In this document: positions 1 through 5,919 of the stretch, piece by piece
Numbering within the stretch: the stretch's first letter is position 1
Layout of the letters: each line of letters opens with the position of its first letter
DNA from: an uncultured Collinsella sp.
Lineage (GTDB): Bacteria > Actinomycetota > Coriobacteriia > Coriobacteriales > Coriobacteriaceae
NCBI GenBank assembly: GCA_900757205.1
Contig: CAAENA010000077.1
Coordinates: 1-43,542, forward strand
Direction: 5' to 3'
Length of the DNA stretch: 43,542 nt
The notes under the pieces: generated by a model
Told to the model about the DNA's origin: nothing
The model's input: the letters and a program-made list of their open reading frames with translations, nothing else
The model's database searches: none
Program-made: the position numbers and the translations under genes

Positions 1-71
1 AAGCTGAGGACAGCCGAAAATGGACCCGCCCCATGATTCGGGCAGCCCGTTTTGTCCTGGACCAAGGGGCA

Positions 72-280
72 GTGGTCAAAAAGGGCCAAATATGAGTACT
101 GTCACCAAATTAGTAGCATCGATTTTCCGGTCCAGAGCAGCAAAATCGCCTTGTTTGGAGCCCGATCGCGACTCTGAAGAACGAAAATCGATGCACTTTT
201 GGCCTCTGGCACCGATTTTTGAGGCCATTTGGCTGCCACCAAACTGGTAACAGTACTCATATTTGGCCCTTTTTGACCAC
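72..280. repeat. 209-bp nested palindrome
   Basis: The arms 72-102 and 250-280 are perfect 31-bp inverted repeats (left arm begins GTGGTCAAAAAGGGCC). Inside them lies a second perfect 12-bp inverted repeat, GCATCGATTTTC at 116-127 and its complement at 183-194. The whole stretch can fold as one long interrupted hairpin. No credible gene is present in bases 1-425, so this is the main content of that gap. It may be a dispersed intergenic repeat or a small non-autonomous mobile element; the family is not recognised. Confidence 0.85.
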
Positions 281-302
281 CGGGTTTCCGGCAGGCCCCA
301 AA

Positions 303-334
303 AGCGGGCCCGAATCGCTCGATCCGGGCCCGCT
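303..334. repeat. GC-rich hairpin
   Basis: AGCGGGCCCG (303-312) pairs with CGGGCCCGCT (325-334) around a 12-nt loop. It follows the nested palindrome and precedes the IS remnant. There is no T-run on either side, so it is not a classical terminator. Confidence 0.6.
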
Positions 335-425
335 GGGGGTAGCGAGCACAATCGAGGTGTAAGAAGCAAGAGAGGGCCATCGCCTAGAATCGTCAGCGCC
401 TAGATATTCAACGAGAGGAAAGACA

Positions 426-818
426 ATGGTCCGCAGCGACATGCTACCCCAGCCGGACCGGGGGCTCGGCCTCGACCGGCCCCAGACCGAGGCATTTCAC
501 CGACGAGTTCAAGAGGAAGATAGTCGATCTCCACAACGCCGGAAAGCCCAGGCGCGAGGCCATGGACGAGTGCGACCTCGACAAGAGCACCGTGGAGAGG
601 CGGGTCAAGTCGATAAACGAGACCGGCTCGCCGCGCGCCGCCGACAACCGCACGCCCGAGTAGAACCGGATCCTGGAGCCCGAGCGCGAGAACCGCAGGC
701 TCCGGATGGAGGTCAACGTCTTAAGACGAGCGGCGCCAGCATACGCTCGGAAGTCAGGGCCATGGCGGCCAACGGGGGGCCGCTGCCCCATATCGGCGCA
801 GCGCTGGCATCGAGGCCT
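426..818 (+). pseudogene. Decayed IS3-family transposase remnant (orfA + start of orfB)
   Basis: An IS3-type OrfA can be read from about 496 (FTDEFKRKIVDL, then KSTVERRVKSINETGSPRA and a leucine-zipper-like ENRRLRMEVNVLRRAA). It is broken in three ways. The likely start at 426, which has a GAGAGGA ribosome site, is in another frame from the body. An in-frame TAG sits at 661-663. The orfB start (EVRAMAANGG, in the -1 frame as expected for IS3) is shifted again at the G-run 774-779, after which CPISAQRWHRGL follows. The sequence stops at about 818, where another IS begins, and the rest of orfB is not found on the far side. It is therefore an old, dead copy truncated by the younger element. Confidence 0.85.
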
Positions 819-852
819 TCTGACCTGTGTCAAGATTTCGGACACGCATGCT
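819..852. repeat. IS inverted repeat, orfB-side end
   Basis: TCTGACCTGT...TTTCGGACACGCATGCT matches the complement of 2010-2043 except for five internal positions. Confidence 0.85.
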
Positions 853-859
853 CGAGAAA

Positions 860-1657
860 TCAAGCGGCCATAGGCATGGCCTCGAGCTTGGGCTCGGTTC
901 TCTCGAAGAAGGCCGCCATGGCCTCGGCCGGCACCTTGTAGCCGATCGTCGAGCGGGGCCTTCGGCGGTTGTAGTACGCCTCGATGAACTCGGCCACCGC
1001 GTTGTCGTGGCAGTTGCCGGCGCGGCTGCAGGACAGCCGCACGTCGTTGTCGCGCGCCCATTCGGCCAGAAGCCTGCTGGTGTACTGGGCGCCGCGGTCG
1101 GCGTGGAATATCGCGTTGCCGGCCACGTAGCCGCGCGATTTGGCCGACGCCAGCGCCGAAACCACGATGTCGGCGGTCATGCGCTCGGAGAGCGACCAGC
1201 CCACCACCATGCGGGTGTTGAGGTCGATGACCGTCGACAGGTACAGCCATCCCTCGCCGGTGCGCAGGTAGGTGATGTCGCCCACGAGCTTGCAGGTTGG
1301 AACGGGACTGGTGAAGTCGCGGCGCACCAGGTCGGGCCGGGGCCTGGCCTTCGGGTCGGGGATGGTGGTGCGCTTCCTGGCGTTGGGCGTGCAGCCGCGT
1401 ATTCCCAGCTCGCGCATCAGCTTGCGCACCCTGTACAGGGTCAATCCGGAGAACTCGCCGGGCAGGAAGCATTTCACGAACCGGAAGCCGAACCTGCGGT
1501 CCGACTCCAGCCACACGCGCCGGACCGCCTCGCGCTCGGCCGACCAGTCTTCTCGCGGGCAGCCGTTGGAGAGCCACGAGTAGAAGCCCGATCGGCTCAC
1601 GCCGAGCACGCGGGCCATCATTTTCACCGGGAATTCGGCCTTCTCCGCCAACATCAT
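860..1657 (-). CDS. IS3-family transposase OrfB with internal deletion
   Basis: This is a DDE integrase-fold transposase (rve domain). An HTH_21-like start (KMMARVLGVSRSGFYSW) is followed by the catalytic core. The first Asp is in LVGDITYLRT, the second in FHADRGAQYTS, and a Glu lies 36 residues after the second Asp in CHDNAVAE, giving the normal D-35-E spacing. The next residues are FIEAYYNRRRP, which in related proteins normally lie about 35 residues further on. The stretch between DNAVAE(SFF) and (E)FIEAYYN is missing, apparently as an in-frame deletion. The start at 1657 is the first of two ATGs after the orfA stop; the natural product is probably an OrfA-OrfB fusion made by -1 frameshifting. 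Activity is doubtful. Confidence 0.85.
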   Translation of the reverse strand: MMLAEKAEFPVKMMARVLGVSRSGFYSWLSNGCPREDWSAEREAVRRVWLESDRRFGFRFVKCFLPGEFSGLTLYRVRKLMRELGIRGCTPNARKRTTIPDPKARPRPDLVRRDFTSPVPTCKLVGDITYLRTGEGWLYLSTVIDLNTRMVVGWSLSERMTADIVVSALASAKSRGYVAGNAIFHADRGAQYTSRLLAEWARDNDVRLSCSRAGNCHDNAVAEFIEAYYNRRRPRSTIGYKVPAEAMAAFFERTEPKLEAMPMAA

Positions 1658-1671
1658 CCGGTAGCATGCGG

Positions 1672-1956
1672 CTACGCCTGGCTTTTGGCGAAGAAGGCCG
1701 CGGCTTTTTTCAAGAAGGCGTTCTCCATCTCGAGCTCGCGTATGCGCCTTTTCGCCTCGCGAAGCTCGCGGTCCTCGGCCTTGGGGTCGGGCCCGCCGGC
1801 AAGCTCGCGCCGGCGGCTCTGCACCCACTTGTTCACGGTCTTGGAATTCAGGCTCAGTTCTGCGCAGCATTCCGTTATCGGCCTGCCCGTCGAGATGATG
1901 TAGTCGGCGGTCTCGCGCCTGAACTCGTCGGTGTACTTGGCGGCTGGGTTGGACAT
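1672..1956 (-). CDS. IS3-family transposase OrfA
   Basis: The 94-residue DNA-binding subunit starts MSNPAAKYTDEFRRE. It has a helix-turn-helix (around residues 10-55, with ITECCAELSLNSKTVNKWV) and a C-terminal leucine-zipper-like coiled coil (ELREAKRRIRELEMENAFLKKA) used for dimerisation in this family. A GAGAGGA ribosome site lies upstream. The gene ends just before orfB, in the phase expected for programmed -1 frameshifting. Confidence 0.9.
   Translation of the reverse strand: MSNPAAKYTDEFRRETADYIISTGRPITECCAELSLNSKTVNKWVQSRRRELAGGPDPKAEDRELREAKRRIRELEMENAFLKKAAAFFAKSQA
1704..1711 (-). other. Probable -1 frameshift site between orfA and orfB
   Basis: On the coding (minus) strand the sequence is TTG-AAA-AAA-GCC, a run of six A then G near the end of orfA. 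Slipping back one base at the two Lys codons leads straight into the orfB frame (AGC CGC GGC...), which is open through to the transposase core. IS3 elements commonly use an A6G-type slippery run here. The phase (G AAA AAA) differs from the most usual A AAA AAG, so efficiency is uncertain. Confidence 0.6.
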
Positions 1957-2009
1957 AGCATACCGTCCTCTCGGTCGTCGATGAATGCATTCTAAAGGAT
2001 TGGGCCTCT

Positions 2010-2043
2010 AGCATGCGTGTCCGAAAAGACGATACAGGTCAGA
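2010..2043. repeat. IS inverted repeat, orfA-side end
   Basis: This is the partner of 819-852. Bases 2039-2041 of this repeat also supply the TGA stop codon of the neighbouring minus-strand membrane-protein gene. Confidence 0.85.
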
Positions 2044-3145
2044 CAACCCAATCAGACGTCGTCTCGAGCACGTCCTCTGCACGGTCGAGCGTGCTTCTGG
2101 CCTTGGCACCCTGTTTGAACCACGAGCGCAGGTCCTCGAGCGTGCTGCCCGCTGCGTACACCTTGATTTTGCGACCGCCTTTCGTGGTAACCGTGCAACG
2201 GTCGCCGCTCTCGCTATCCTCGTGCGCCGTGACCTTCTTGAGATAATCGCGGCGGAACGCCACGACGCGGGCGTTGCTGATCTCGATGAACCAATCGTCG
2301 TCGACAAGCGAGGTGCCCGTGGCACCTCGGCTCGCCATCTCCTCGGCGAAGGAGAAACCGAGTTCGCGCTCCTGTCTGCCGATCTCGTAGATACCACGGG
2401 CGGGCATGCTGAGCATGAGCAGAGGCAGGAGTCCCCCTATGAACAGGAAGAGGCATGGGACGAGCAGGAGCAGACGAGCACCGGCGTCGGTGAAAACAGC
2501 CATGAAGGCGATCACGAGCGAGAAGACGAGCGCCATACCGTTGAAAACAATCGTCAACGGCTTGATGGCAGACCAACACAGACCCGCCTTGGTCATCGGG
2601 CCGTCAACAGCGTCCGAGACCTCGATGCCCTCTTCCTCCAGACGGGCGAGGAGGTTGAGCGAGCACACCCCCTCGAGGCTTATCGAGCAGAACTTCCGGT
2701 CGCCCTCGAACAGGTCGATCCTCATCATCTGCGTGTGAAGCGTTGCACGGGTGATGTTGCCAAACGTCGTCTCCTTGCGGATGCCGAAGGCGTTACGCGA
2801 GAGAATTCGCTCACCGTCCACGTCGATGCGCGGGATGCTCAGCAGGGCCCAGATGGCCATGCCCGCGAGCGCCATGGCGTGACCGAACCACACAAGTTCG
2901 TGGTCCCACTCGCCCAACGAGACGCCCTGCCAGACGTAGACACCCAGCATGAGCAGTTCGAACGCGACGGCGCAGCAGGCGATGATCGTGCGAATGGCAG
3001 CGGGCATGCGCACCGTGAAGCGATCGAGGCTGTCCGTCGCCTCACTGCGCTCGCGCGCGCCGCGACGGGCGACCCATGCAGTGAGCGGACCGACGATGAA
3101 CACCACCATCGCCACGCGCAGGAACGATTCGAGTATGTCGCCCAT
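2039..3145 (-). CDS. Four-TM membrane protein with PH-like soluble segments, 3' end cut by IS
   Basis: A membrane protein of about 368 residues with a repeated plan. Two hydrophobic segments (about residues 10-25 and 50-100) precede a soluble beta-rich part (IDVDGERILSRNAFGIRKETTF). Two more hydrophobic segments (around LTIVFNGMALVFSLVIAFM and LLLLVPCLFLFIGG) precede a second soluble part (DDDWFIEISNARVVAFRRDYLKKV). The soluble parts resemble bacterial PH-like domains; the family is not identified with certainty. ATG at 3145 is preferred over 3157 because GGTGG is spaced for it. The last codons before the IS read SDWVV, and the TGA at 2039-2041 lies inside the IS inverted repeat, so the natural C-terminus may be lost or altered. 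Confidence 0.75.
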   Translation of the reverse strand: MGDILESFLRVAMVVFIVGPLTAWVARRGARERSEATDSLDRFTVRMPAAIRTIIACCAVAFELLMLGVYVWQGVSLGEWDHELVWFGHAMALAGMAIWALLSIPRIDVDGERILSRNAFGIRKETTFGNITRATLHTQMMRIDLFEGDRKFCSISLEGVCSLNLLARLEEEGIEVSDAVDGPMTKAGLCWSAIKPLTIVFNGMALVFSLVIAFMAVFTDAGARLLLLVPCLFLFIGGLLPLLMLSMPARGIYEIGRQERELGFSFAEEMASRGATGTSLVDDDWFIEISNARVVAFRRDYLKKVTAHEDSESGDRCTVTTKGGRKIKVYAAGSTLEDLRSWFKQGAKARSTLDRAEDVLETTSDWVV

Positions 3146-3183
3146 ATTAACCACCATCCCAATAGAAAACGTGAATTTGGGAG

Positions 3184-3192
3184 ACTATAGCA
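3184..3192 (-). promoter_or_regulatory. Extended -10 promoter for the membrane-protein gene
   Basis: Minus-strand TGCTATAGT is an extended -10 element (TGn plus TATAGT) about 40 bp before the start codon. No good -35 is visible, as is common for extended -10 promoters. Confidence 0.4.
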
Positions 3193-3326
3193 GAGCGAAG
3201 CGATCTGCACGGCATCGTCCGGGTGTTTTCGGCATACGGTGGAAACCAGCGGCAGCGGACGTTGAGAACTCACCCAAAAGACGCGATTCGACCGAAGCGA
3301 TTCTTCTTGACTTGGTCTCAATGTGA

Positions 3327-3860
3327 TACGACATACGCCACTACCTGCGCGGTCTTGCGGCCCTGATCGAAGAGGGTCACACCGATGAGGCGCTCGAGCG
3401 TATCGACGCGCTTTGCGAGACCAACGACCGCACCGCTGTGCGCCGCTACTGCGCCAACGAAACGGTCAACATTGCGCTCTCGTCGCTTTCCGCGGACATC
3501 AACGCGCACGGCATCACCGCCGACCTGCGAGCCGCCGTGCCCGAAACCGTCCACGTGGGCGATGCCGATCTGTTCAGTGTGGTATCGAACGCCCTGGACA
3601 ATGCCATCGCCGCGGCGAGCACCGCCCCCGAAGGCAAGCGGTTTGTCGACCTGGACCTTCGCTACGAAGACGGTCAGCTTCTATTGCTGGTTTCCAACAC
3701 ATTTGGACGGGCGCCGCACATGGTCGACGGCACGCCCGTGGCTCAGCACGCCGGTCACGGCTTTGGCACCAAGAGCATTAAACTCGCCGTGGAGCGCATG
3801 AACGGCAACTGCCAGTTCCGCATTAACGGCGATCGGTTTGAGCTGCGCGCTGTGATGTAA
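3327..3860 (+). pseudogene. 5'-truncated sensor histidine kinase (LytS/AgrC-like GHKL core)
   Basis: An open frame follows a stop at 3324-3326 and runs to TAA at 3858-3860. It begins within a kinase H-box (YDIRHYLRGLAALIEEG, His being the likely phosphorylation site). It continues through an N-box (SVVSNALDNAIAAAS) and a G-box (GHGFGTKSIKLAVERMNG) of a GHKL ATPase. In whole proteins of this class several transmembrane segments precede the H-box; here they are absent and no start codon precedes the His. The first usable start, GTG 3438, would leave out the H-box. The partner regulator gene is also missing. This looks like the tail of a two-component sensor left by a deletion, and it lies close to the IS zone. 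Confidence 0.8.
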
Positions 3861-3878
3861 GGGCTGCCGCCAGCCTCG

Positions 3879-4454
3879 CTACAGCGGTGCAGCCGCCGGG
3901 GTCAGCTGCTTGATGTAGGCCCACATGCGCTGCTTGGCGGCCTTGTCGGTGAGCGCCGCCTCAAAACCGTCGAGCGCCAGCACGCGGCGCCCCTGCACAT
4001 GGGCGACCAGGCCGGGCTTGAGCATGGCGGTGTCAAAGTCATCAATTGCCACAAGCATATCGGCATAGGTCTCGCGCATGACATCGGCCGCACTGTTGTC
4101 CAGCAGCAGCACCGCCTCGGGGTCTAAGGTCTCCAGCGCCTCGCGGAACAGATCGCACGTCAGGGCCTCGCCCGCCGCGACCGCTCCGTCGCCCGCGCCG
4201 GCGACGCTTGCCAGCACGCAAAAATCCTCGGGGGCATATCCGATGGCGCCGAGCGCCTTGCGCAACGCGGCGCCATCCGCGCCGGCAGCCAGCTCGCCGC
4301 CCGAGCACTCGGCTTCATCCAAATCGCCTTTGACCAGCACAATCGGCGAGCACGCGTTGCCCGCGATACGCACACCGCGATCTGCAAGCGACGCGAGCTC
4401 CTGCTCGGTCGCCTGAGCGATGGCTTCTTTTTTCTGGCTTTGTGACGTGGGCAT
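3879..4454 (-). CDS. Hypothetical protein, possibly a divergent uracil-DNA-glycosylase fold
   Basis: A soluble Ala/Asp/Glu-rich protein of about 191 residues. ATG 4454 is chosen because GGAGA lies at the right distance upstream, and a TATAAT-like -10 sits near 4486. The order of its conserved-looking parts recalls family 4 UDG-like proteins: an N-terminal beta strand (SPIVLVKGDL), ALRKALGAIGYAPEDFCVLASV, a strand in LDPEAVLLLDNSAADVM, then LTDKAAKQRMWAYIKQL like the PxxKR..W..L helix. The catalytic motifs and Fe-S cysteines of active enzymes are not visible. The match is a fold-level impression only. It is transcribed away from trxA. Confidence 0.75.
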   Translation of the reverse strand: MPTSQSQKKEAIAQATEQELASLADRGVRIAGNACSPIVLVKGDLDEAECSGGELAAGADGAALRKALGAIGYAPEDFCVLASVAGAGDGAVAAGEALTCDLFREALETLDPEAVLLLDNSAADVMRETYADMLVAIDDFDTAMLKPGLVAHVQGRRVLALDGFEAALTDKAAKQRMWAYIKQLTPAAAPL

Positions 4455-4590
4455 GCGCTCTCCAATCGTTTGCGTGCCCACCATTATATAAAAGAGCCGC
4501 CCGCGAGTGGTTGCTTTGCGGGCCGCTGGGTATAAGCACGGTCGTACTGAGTTTTACGCGGCCGAGCCGCGTCGTATTATGGAGGTCACC

Positions 4591-4911
4591 ATGGCTGACA
4601 TTAAGCAGATTACCCCCGAGAACTTCGGCGCTGTCGTCAACGATAGCCTGCCCGTACTGGTTGATTTTTGGGCCCCGTGGTGCGGCCCCTGCCGCTCGCT
4701 CTCGCCCATCGTAGACGAGGTTGCCGACGAGCTGGCCGGCAAGTTGGCTGTGGCCAAGTGCAACGTCGACGACAACCAGGACCTGGCCATGAAGTTTGGC
4801 GTCATGAGCATCCCCACGCTGATCGTCTTTAAGAACGGCGAGGAGGTCGACCGCTCGGTCGGCGCCTTGCCCAAGGCAAGACTTCAGGCACTGCTGGAGA
4901 AACATCTGTAA
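4591..4911 (+). CDS. trxA: Thioredoxin
   Basis: A 106-residue cytoplasmic disulfide reductase. The redox motif WCGPC is at residues 30-34 and the cis-proline loop SIPT has Pro75, both standard for thioredoxin; D25 also fits the buried Asp of the family. The length is normal. ATG 4591 is preceded by GGAGGTCACC, a strong ribosome site, so longer upstream readings are unlikely. The gene appears monocistronic: a minus-strand gene lies upstream and hairpins follow. It would be reduced by thioredoxin reductase, which is not in the window. Confidence 0.95.
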   Translation: MADIKQITPENFGAVVNDSLPVLVDFWAPWCGPCRSLSPIVDEVADELAGKLAVAKCNVDDNQDLAMKFGVMSIPTLIVFKNGEEVDRSVGALPKARLQALLEKHL

Positions 4912-5022
4912 TACGCTTGTTACTTGTCTGCCGTCCATGAGCGGTTTCGCACCGCTCACCGGAGTGCCAAACGCAAGGCATGCGACCACGGATAGTATGG
5001 TAGACACAAACAGCCCCCAGTG

Positions 5023-5060
5023 AACGGGCGCGGGTCAGACGGACTCGCGCCCGTTTTCTT
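5023..5060 (+). terminator. Rho-independent terminator after trxA
   Basis: A 14-bp stem, AACGGGCGCGGGTC (5023-5036) with GACTCGCGCCCGTT (5042-5055), has one G-T pair and runs into TTTTCTT. A smaller hairpin without a T-run (TGAGCGGT/ACCGCTCA, 4938-4958) lies nearer the trxA stop. Confidence 0.85.
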
Positions 5061-5132
5061 ATGCGGCGGCGCCCAAGGCGGGCGTAGTAGAATCTGAACC
5101 ACCATATCGCCCCGTACAAAAGGAGACTCCCC

Positions 5133-5381
5133 ATGCATGACGTCGGAATGAACATGAGCCAGCTTGCCATGAGCGTCAAGCAGGTCGACGACACCATTGA
5201 GCTCGCTCACGAGTGGAGCCATCAGCTGCTGCACGCGACCGAGAACTTTGACATGGAGCGCATTGGCGCCAAGCTCGAGGCCGCCATGTCTGCGCTGCAC
5301 GAGGCGCACGATGCGCTCGAGGGCTACGAGGAGGCCATCGAGGCAGATCACAACTCCGTCGGCTCTGTGAAACTGGTGTAA
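5133..5381 (+). CDS. Small helical protein upstream of nikR
   Basis: An 82-residue protein, mostly predicted helix, rich in His, Glu and Met (MHDVGMNMSQLAMSV, ELAHEWSHQLLHATENFDM, ALHEAHDALEGYEEAIEADHN). It has a good ribosome site (AGGAGAC) and ends one base before the GTG of nikR, so the two are almost certainly co-translated. The repeated His/Glu at helix-like spacing would suit metal binding, and the neighbours handle nickel and hydrogenase assembly, but no known family is recognised. A role in nickel homeostasis is inference from position only. Confidence 0.8.
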   Translation: MHDVGMNMSQLAMSVKQVDDTIELAHEWSHQLLHATENFDMERIGAKLEAAMSALHEAHDALEGYEEAIEADHNSVGSVKLV

Positions 5382-5382
5382 C

Positions 5383-5877
5383 GTGGCCGAGCACGAGCAC
5401 GCGCACGATCACGGTGTGGACGACGATGCGAGCTGCCGCTGCAGCAGCTCCAGCTCCGAGCTGGTCCGCTTTTCGGTCACCGCGCCCGACGACCTGCTGC
5501 GCCGCTTTGACGAGCAGATCGCGCGCCGCGGTGATGTGGCTAACCGATCCGAGGCCGTACGCGATCTGATTCGTGCCTCGATCGCCAAGGAGCAGATGCG
5601 CACGCCCGACGAGCAGGTCATCGGTTCGCTCACCATGATCTATGACCACCATACCGGCGATCTGACGCGCCGTCTGGACGAGGTGCAGCACGACTATACC
5701 GACGAGATCGTCTCTACCATGCACGTGCATCTGGACCACCACAACTGCCTGGAGATTCTGGCGCTCAAGGGTCGCGGCGAGCGTGTCTACGAGCTGGCGG
5801 ACCGGTTGCTGGGGCTGCGCGGCGTTAAGCACGGCGAGCTCACCTGCGCCGCAACCAAGCAGAGCCTGGGGCTGTAG
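5383..5877 (+). CDS. nikR: Nickel-responsive regulator NikR
   Basis: A ribbon-helix-helix repressor (about residues 27-70, RFSVTAPDDLLRRFDEQI...NRSEAVRDLIRA) joined to an ACT-like nickel-binding domain. All four square-planar nickel ligands known from E. coli NikR are present at the right spacing: H103, H114, H116 and C122 (11, 2 and 6 apart; MHVHLDHHNC). The start is GTG 5383, one base after the previous stop. An unusual N-terminal tail rich in His (HEHAHDH) and a Cys pair (CRC) may bind extra metal. It probably controls nickel uptake and/or the hyp genes behind it. No clear NikR palindrome was found upstream. Confidence 0.95.
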   Translation: MAEHEHAHDHGVDDDASCRCSSSSSELVRFSVTAPDDLLRRFDEQIARRGDVANRSEAVRDLIRASIAKEQMRTPDEQVIGSLTMIYDHHTGDLTRRLDEVQHDYTDEIVSTMHVHLDHHNCLEILALKGRGERVYELADRLLGLRGVKHGELTCAATKQSLGL

Positions 5878-5919
5878 CGCACCTGTCCCTATTTGGTCGG
5901 TTTTGATGAGGGGTGTCGC

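Larger units (their letters stand above)
819..2043 (-). mobile_element. IS3-family insertion sequence (~1.2 kb)
   Basis: The element is bounded by 34-bp imperfect inverted repeats starting TCTGACCTGT (819-852 and 2010-2043), with about 29 of 34 positions matching. It encodes the usual IS3 pair, orfA (1672-1956) and orfB (860-1657), both on the minus strand, with orfB in the -1 frame. The flanking bases (CCT on the left, CAA on the right) do not form a target duplication. With a dead IS3 copy on one side and a truncated gene on the other, a deletion or recombination after insertion is likely. OrfB carries an internal deletion, so autonomous movement is doubtful. Confidence 0.9.

Noticed and set aside
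819..2043. Target-site duplication of the IS
   Set aside because: The 3-4 bases beyond each end (CCT and CAA) do not match.
5060..5132. NikR operator upstream of the nikR block
   Set aside because: No GTATGA-N16-TCATAC-like pair was found; the actual operator in this lineage may differ.
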